20,354 nucleotides of DNA, taken from the NCBI GenBank assembly GCA_039105265.1, contig JAPFFF010000539.1, positions 1 through 20,354 on the forward strand. The letters are read 5' to 3'. Below, one piece after another: positions 15,046 to 20,354 of the stretch (the first letter of the stretch is position 1; the number at the start of each line of letters is the position of its first letter). Position numbers and translations under genes: made by a program. Source of the DNA: Tritrichomonas musculus (Eukaryota > Parabasalia > Tritrichomonadida > Tritrichomonadidae). The notes under the pieces are model-generated. The model worked only from the letters and a program-made list of their open reading frames with translations. It was not told where the DNA came from and made no database searches.

Positions 15046-18000
15046 AGTTAGAAGTCGATGAAGAATCTGAAAAATCTGAAACATCATTAAGAATCATTCC
15101 CTCTGAATTGGCTTTTCTCCAATAAGGAACAGAACCTGAGTTAACAAGGACATCGTTGTCACTATCTGAGGAATCATCAGTAGAGGTTTTCGAAAAAGAA
15201 CTATCAATAATAGGAGTAGAATGGTTACTGTCATCATTGATAAGTTGGTCCCAAGTATTATCATCAATGGAATTCATAGAACAATTCTGATAATCGGATT
15301 GAGATTGGATATCAGAAGAGGAAAGTTGATCATCAGAGTTTACTGAATTATCAGAATTAACTGAGATGTCGGTATAGTTATGAGTTTGGTTGTTGGAAAC
15401 AACAATGTTGTTGTGTGCAGGAGGATACCAATGATAAGCTATGAACATCGATTCGCGTAAAGATGTGATAACCATTTGCTTTGCTATTTTCTTCCAGTCT
15501 GCTTCCGTGCCAGTAATTCTTTTCAACTCATCTAACGTTTCACTGGGAATAGCACCAAGAGAAGATACAACGATTACAAAGAAATCAACATCGCAATTGA
15601 ATTGAACTTTACAATCTTCGATGAGTGATTTGTATTTGTTCAACTTCTGTTGTCTTCTAAGATTGAGAGTTGAAATTGTACCATGTTCATCATCGTCAGT
15701 CAACATTCCATAAGGAATCGTAATTTCAACGATGTGCAATTTGTCATTCTTCCACCAGAAAAGATCTGGTTTAAGATCAGCATTCTCACCTTCAAGTCGT
15801 CCGCCGTCGCGGCTCCGAACGACCTGGTTAGAATGAACTATGGCACGTTTATGATCAGTAATGTATTTATTGATAATAAGAGCAATGGCATCGTGTCTTT
15901 TAGTAAATTCGTGTTTTCTATAAGAGCAACCATTTAGCAAATGGTGAATGGTTTCGATCTGTCCACAACATTTACAATTGCCGTCATCTTGTCTATGAGT
16001 TTGTCTTCTTTTCATACTGCCTGTAAAGAGAGAACCAAGTCTGGCTTTAAATGAAAAATTAACAATAGAATCAGCAGCGTTAACTCTTTGTGAAATGTAG
16101 AAATTGCTAATAGGAGAATTCTTCAGTGTTTCGAAAGTATGTCCTTTTAATCTATTCTTAAGAAGTGAAGATATGTGTCTCTTTTGAATCACTTTCATGA
16201 TTAACTTCATAACTTTCATGTAATTAACTTTGATTTCAGTTTGCTCGTCATCAGTGTTCAAAGGTTTAATTAAAAAACCGGTATCGTCATGATTCATTTG
16301 AAGATTGAGATCGTGCAAGGCTTTAACAGTGCGTGAAAGAAGGTTCGAAGTTCCGCACCGATTGTTGCCTTTAATTGCACCAAATTCGGTCACGGGCACA
16401 TGCAAAAAAGGTGAATCATCTTGGACATCAGCATCACGAAATTGCATTTCATCATTGTCTGAAGCAGTGATGAAGTGCTTGACGTTTTTGTCCTTAGATT
16501 CGTGCATTCCCATATATAAGCGAATTGTAAGTGCTTTATGTCTTTCAGACAAGCATTGTAAGTTTAAACCACCATCATGTTTGGAAGAATAAAACCAATC
16601 CGTTGGAACACCAGCTATACCGATTTTTTTTGAGATGCGTCCTCGTATGAATTCATCTAATTCATTGAGTTTGGTCGTAGAAACTGCGTTGATCATCAAT
16701 TCATAATCCAATTGAGGGAGTATGAACTTTTTGATAGCATCTACTGATTGCATCGTCCTCAGGGCACTAGATGTGATTTTGCTCACATCTCTTTTGAGGT
16801 CAAGGATTTTTTGAAAGATGTGATGTTTTCTTCGAGAGAGTTTAGCCGCTAGAGGTAAACCCAAGTAGTGTAAAGAACCTTGAATGCTGATATTTTTAAC
16901 AGATTCCCCGTTAATTGAAAAGTGATTCTGCATTGAAGCTCGAGTTCTGTTGTCCATTGTGAATGCAAATGAAGCACACTTGTTCACATTAATTTTCATG
17001 TTGCCTGCATATTTACAAAACGATTGAACGACATCGATGAGATTATTCATGCCCATTTCTGAATCAGAAAAGAGAACAATGTCGTCAGCATAAGCCTGGA
17101 CAGAAGTAGATCTGTCATACCAGTGATAACCCTCATCTTGTGCAAGGTCATTTAATTTGACCAATAACGGTTCTATTCCAACATTGAACAATGTAGGGCT
17201 AAGTGGGCAACCCTGTTTGACACCTTTGGCAAATTCAATTTCATCACTAATGCGTCCATTAGAGACGATTCTGGTGGAAGCGTTTTTATAAGATGCAAGA
17301 ATGCTCTTGACAAAAAGTTTGTCAAAACCGAGGTCCAGAAGGTTCTTCTTAAAGAGTTCATGTGGGATTGACCCAAAGGCATCCTTGAAATCTATCGTCA
17401 AAATGTAAAGATTCTTCTGATGTCGAGCTGCATGATGAATCATCTCATCAGCGGTAACGATATGCTCTGCGGCACCAGAAGGAATTTTCATAAAACCTTT
17501 CTGTTGGCAATTAATGAATCTCCTGTATTCATTTAAAGTTTGGAGAGTGCGTGAGATATGGCACATTATAATTCTGTATAGAGTGGATGTTATGGTGATC
17601 GGTCTCCAAGATCTAGTGTTGTTGACTTCACCTTTCTTGTATAGCATTATCGTTTTACAAGATTTAAGAATGGACGGGAAACTACCAGTTGATAACATTA
17701 CATTCAGAGTCGTTTTGATAATGCGCGTTGAAACATCATTGCCTAGCTTCCAGATGGAATTACAAATACCATCACAGCCAACCGCAGAAAGGTTAGATCT
17801 ACTTTTGATCGCATCTTTAATGGATTTATCCGACATGAGAAGCTCAGTGAAATACGAGTTGTCTTCATCTGAAAGAATATGATCAAGTGTGAATTTTTGG
17901 CGAGGTTCGAAGTCCGCGACCTCACTCCAAGCCTTGCCATAGTCTTCCACAAAACTTTCGACTGGAACGGTGCATTCAGGGGTATCACTGTTAAGAATGA

Positions 18001-20354
18001 ACCAATCGAGAGTTTTTTTGGAGTCTTCTTGATAAGCTTTCTGGATGAATTTCTTGTAACCATCGGATGAGTTCTCTTTGTATTTCGACTCAAGGTCAAA
18101 TAATTTCGCTTTGAGGAATGATAGTTTATCTTCGAAATTACCTGCGTTGAGAATTGCATCCACTGTATCAATGTCACGACCTCCCACGAGTACCACAAAA
18201 TCGTCAGGAGCGCGTGAAAGGAAGTCAATTAATTTATCTTTCAGGTCGGCAATCAGATTTAAAGTTGGCTGATCATTAATGTCGCCTTCAGTCAAAGTGT
18301 GCAGCAACTCAATGCCGGCAGTGAATTTGCTAGCGGCTTTGAGTTGAATAGGAACTTCAAAAGACCGAGGCTTTTTCTTTTTCTTCTTTTTAGAGTTGAA
18401 TGCTGGAATGTGCAGAGCACCACGGATTTCTTTCCTGAGAATGAGAAAGATTTTGGCCAGTACACCATTCCAAAGCAAGAGACGATCGTCGTCAGACAAA
18501 ACAAGAGACTTATTAGAAGTGAGATAAGAGAACTTGTCAATGAGGATAGAAATTTTACCTTCAAAGACATTAGATATCTTTTTTCTAATCTTTTGAATCC
18601 GTTCGCCCCAAATCTTAGGGAGATATACAATGCCGTCATTTTCTTCTTTGCATTTATTGATCCAGGAAACGGATTTATCAAGGAAGGAAGACAGATCTTC
18701 CTGAATCACAGAAGTAGGAGGCGAAATAGACTGAATATCATCATCATTGGATTGAGCAGTCGTGTCAGCATCGGAATTACCATTAAGCGCATGAAGACGT
18801 TCTTCAGGCATTCCCTCATTGACAATAAGAATGCCGTTTCTACGTCGAGCACGCAGTCTTTGTTCACGAGATCTCCTATTCACCATCGCAGCAGCATGAT
18901 CAGGGTTGTCACCTTCAGGTTCAATAGGAAGATCTCGTTCAAATTCAACATTGTGAGAATGAGTGGAGAGATCACGAACTGCATCGGCAATGTCTTTGTT
19001 AGACTGAGAGATGACATCATCATCTAAGTCAACATCTAGCCATCTAGCATTAAGGGAAATATTCATGAAGTATCTCCTACTGCCTTCGACATTGGCAGCG
19101 GGATGAGAAGATTTAGTGTGTTGCTGAACTTTCTTTTTATCTTGACCGATAAAATGTTTGCAACGCATACATAAACAACCAGAGACATTATGAAATAGAT
19201 CATTACCAGTGAGCAATTTGTTTTTGTGTTTAGCATGACAGCAGATCGCTGCCCAAAGCAATCCGATTTCGCGGCGAAGAACATCAAGATCTTGATGATT
19301 ATGTTTAATGTGGCAAGCTAAAGCACTGGCGTTGTTGACGATATAATTGCAATCAGCTACAGGACATTTATGTATAATCCTGAATTTTGGTAAGTCAGAT
19401 GGGAAGTCATCATCGATAATTTCCCATCTCAGCTTACAATTGTATACAAATTCAACTGCAGCATGCTCATTGGGTAAGAACCTGTCTCCATGCTTGAATT
19501 TCCAATGAGCATGCAGAGCTGCGCATGATTGAAAGACGTCCTCACATAGCGGGCAATAAAATTGTCCTACTCCAAGCCATCTGAGCGTTTTTTTCATGTA
19601 CAGAATGATAGGAATATTAAAGAACTCAACATCAGAAAATTGATGAAAGTTGATATGCGCATCTTTAACTTTCTTAAGAAAGTCAACTAGCTGGACTTTC
19701 GTTTCAATGGATTTAAGACCGTCAATAATCCATTGTAATGAAAGATCGACATCATGATCACTATAAGAATTAGAATCATTATGATCACCATCATCAGAGT
19801 TTCTAGAAGTTAACGATGAGTTAGAGGAAGTAAGATCCGTGTCAGAGTTATTCTGACTTTGTGCTGGAAAGTCAGATGAGTGAAAATCTGAGCCGGAGAT
19901 CGTCGAGTCAGATTCAGAGGTCAAATCGGAATGAGTGCCACAAGAAGTGTGTGAACAAGAACGCGAGCTAGCCAATAAATAAATAGCATTTGCAAGCTTC
20001 TCGATCTTGTCAGTGAGTGGGCGGTCCTCTGGAAGAGTATGCAGAGGAATCTCTTTATCCTTCCACTCAACAGTGAACTTCGGGACATGAACAACTGTTT
20101 TAACAGTGTCATCGACGACTTCGACTATATGATTTTGAATGTGCGCTGTTGAAGAAATAAATTGATTTTGAACCTCGACAGCGTGATTTTGTACTGTTGC
20201 TTGAGAGATTAACTTACTTTGATTGACATCAACTTGGTGACTTTGAACGTTAGCTGTTGATGAAATGATATGATTATTAACATCAACAGTATGATTTTGA
20301 ACGGTAGCTTGAGAGATGAAATTACTTTGATTAACGTCCACTTGATGGTTTTGG
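15038..20354 (-). CDS. LINE A polyprotein: zinc fingers, reverse transcriptase, RLE endonuclease (partial, over 1,767 aa)
   Basis: The frame is open past the window edge and its first in-window codons are inside a repeat array, so the start lies outside. Numbering from the codon at 20,341: 18-residue repeats to about 85; an acidic Ser-rich linker; C2H2 fingers C263/C266/H279/H284, C326/C331/H344/H349 and C391/C394/H408/H413; an Arg-rich patch; a Lys run near 650; reverse transcriptase from about 880 to 1,200 with WRPIT near 912, motif A Asp984 in TIDFKDAF, KQGCPLSPTLF near 1,042 and Y1084-A-D-D; a CCHC knuckle C1456/C1459/H1467/C1472; an endonuclease motif P1525-D1526 then E1539 in VEITIPYG; and an acidic Ser/Asp-rich tail from about 1,650. 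It would nick the target and copy its RNA there (target-primed reverse transcription), as known for R2. No missing catalytic residue is seen. Confidence 0.9.
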   Translation of the reverse strand, partial: QNHQVDVNQSNFISQATVQNHTVDVNNHIISSTANVQSHQVDVNQSKLISQATVQNHAVEVQNQFISSTAHIQNHIVEVVDDTVKTVVHVPKFTVEWKDKEIPLHTLPEDRPLTDKIEKLANAIYLLASSRSCSHTSCGTHSDLTSESDSTISGSDFHSSDFPAQSQNNSDTDLTSSNSSLTSRNSDDGDHNDSNSYSDHDVDLSLQWIIDGLKSIETKVQLVDFLKKVKDAHINFHQFSDVEFFNIPIILYMKKTLRWLGVGQFYCPLCEDVFQSCAALHAHWKFKHGDRFLPNEHAAVEFVYNCKLRWEIIDDDFPSDLPKFRIIHKCPVADCNYIVNNASALACHIKHNHQDLDVLRREIGLLWAAICCHAKHKNKLLTGNDLFHNVSGCLCMRCKHFIGQDKKKVQQHTKSSHPAANVEGSRRYFMNISLNARWLDVDLDDDVISQSNKDIADAVRDLSTHSHNVEFERDLPIEPEGDNPDHAAAMVNRRSREQRLRARRRNGILIVNEGMPEERLHALNGNSDADTTAQSNDDDIQSISPPTSVIQEDLSSFLDKSVSWINKCKEENDGIVYLPKIWGERIQKIRKKISNVFEGKISILIDKFSYLTSNKSLVLSDDDRLLLWNGVLAKIFLILRKEIRGALHIPAFNSKKKKKKKPRSFEVPIQLKAASKFTAGIELLHTLTEGDINDQPTLNLIADLKDKLIDFLSRAPDDFVVLVGGRDIDTVDAILNAGNFEDKLSFLKAKLFDLESKYKENSSDGYKKFIQKAYQEDSKKTLDWFILNSDTPECTVPVESFVEDYGKAWSEVADFEPRQKFTLDHILSDEDNSYFTELLMSDKSIKDAIKSRSNLSAVGCDGICNSIWKLGNDVSTRIIKTTLNVMLSTGSFPSILKSCKTIMLYKKGEVNNTRSWRPITITSTLYRIIMCHISRTLQTLNEYRRFINCQQKGFMKIPSGAAEHIVTADEMIHHAARHQKNLYILTIDFKDAFGSIPHELFKKNLLDLGFDKLFVKSILASYKNASTRIVSNGRISDEIEFAKGVKQGCPLSPTLFNVGIEPLLVKLNDLAQDEGYHWYDRSTSVQAYADDIVLFSDSEMGMNNLIDVVQSFCKYAGNMKINVNKCASFAFTMDNRTRASMQNHFSINGESVKNISIQGSLHYLGLPLAAKLSRRKHHIFQKILDLKRDVSKITSSALRTMQSVDAIKKFILPQLDYELMINAVSTTKLNELDEFIRGRISKKIGIAGVPTDWFYSSKHDGGLNLQCLSERHKALTIRLYMGMHESKDKNVKHFITASDNDEMQFRDADVQDDSPFLHVPVTEFGAIKGNNRCGTSNLLSRTVKALHDLNLQMNHDDTGFLIKPLNTDDEQTEIKVNYMKVMKLIMKVIQKRHISSLLKNRLKGHTFETLKNSPISNFYISQRVNAADSIVNFSFKARLGSLFTGSMKRRQTHRQDDGNCKCCGQIETIHHLLNGCSYRKHEFTKRHDAIALIINKYITDHKRAIVHSNQVVRSRDGGRLEGENADLKPDLFWWKNDKLHIVEITIPYGMLTDDDEHGTISTLNLRRQQKLNKYKSLIEDCKVQFNCDVDFFVIVVSSLGAIPSETLDELKRITGTEADWKKIAKQMVITSLRESMFIAYHWYPPAHNNIVVSNNQTHNYTDISVNSDNSVNSDDQLSSSDIQSQSDYQNCSMNSIDDNTWDQLINDDSNHSTPIIDSSFSKTSTDDSSDSDNDVLVNSGSVPYWRKANSEGMILNDVSDFSDSSSTSNCE
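20084..20354 (-). repeat. 18-residue (54-bp) coding repeat array of LINE A
   Basis: Five units are visible and the array continues past the window edge. Two unit types alternate: one with VDVNQSNFISQATV and one with VDVNNHIISSTANV, so the higher-order period is 36 residues. Later units degrade to VEVVDDTVKTVVHV. The units match the length and pattern of LINE B's array but are far more diverged in DNA. Confidence 0.85.

Larger units (their letters stand above)
14985..20354 (-). mobile_element. LINE A: R2/NeSL-like site-specific-type non-LTR retrotransposon (5' end outside window)
   Basis: One long minus-strand frame carries zinc fingers, reverse transcriptase, a CCHC knuckle and a restriction-like endonuclease. 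This is the order of the early-branching RLE-type LINEs (R2, R4, NeSL, CRE groups), many of which insert at fixed sites. Three N-terminal C2H2 fingers fit best with the R2-A or NeSL branch. The 3' untranslated region is only about 50-85 nt, with two hairpins, and ends at or within the first repeat unit. The frame is intact over the 5.3 kb seen, so the copy may be recent. Confidence 0.85.

Noticed and set aside
18299-19027. 242-codon plus-strand frame opposite the LINE A coding region
   Set aside because: It is antisense to the conserved N-terminal region of LINE A and shows no domain of its own.
20339-20341. Start codon for LINE A at the right edge
   Set aside because: The codon is GTG, and the frame and the 18-residue repeat both continue upstream to the window edge, so the true start is outside.

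Overview
The window looks like repeat-dense, A+T-rich, intron-poor DNA from a microbial eukaryote. A parabasalid (Trichomonas or a relative) is my best guess. Three things point that way: a Maverick/Polinton-type gene block with compactly packed genes, a TCAYTW-type initiator directly in front of one start codon, and very short leaders. This is inference, and no single-copy host gene is visible. I found no rRNA, tRNA or CRISPR array.

Positions 1 to about 8,880 hold one side of a large Maverick/Polinton-like element. It has seven reading frames in + + + - + - - order. The first, cut by the window edge, looks like the tail of the element's integrase. The others are two small and one mid-sized unknown protein, a large protein on the minus strand with an Asp-rich D-x-N-G-D motif, a 1,101-residue fibre-like protein, and two small proteins near the right end. 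The polymerase, ATPase, protease and capsid genes expected of the family are not visible and may lie to the left. All visible frames are open, so this copy looks young in the part seen.

Positions about 8,880 to 20,354 hold two related non-LTR retrotransposons of the restriction-like-endonuclease (R2/NeSL-like) group, head to tail on the minus strand. LINE A (right, running off the window) has 18-residue N-terminal repeats, three C2H2 zinc fingers, a reverse transcriptase with YADD, a CCHC knuckle and a PD...E endonuclease, then an acidic tail. LINE B (left) keeps the N-terminal repeats and the three zinc fingers but stops before the reverse transcriptase, where the Maverick side begins.

Between LINE A's 3' end and LINE B's start codon lie three near-identical tandem units of about 875 bp plus a short fourth piece. 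Each unit ends, in the LINE sense, with the same terminal sequence as LINE A (AATAAACAA, then CCACACGGGAGGAGA, then a T run), preceded by a hairpin in the same relative place. Two readings compete. The units may be non-autonomous partners (SINE-like) that share LINE A's 3' end and were added in tandem. Or they may be a satellite target that both LINEs entered at the same site, with a duplication of about 38 bp. This array and its shared ends are the most interesting part of the window.
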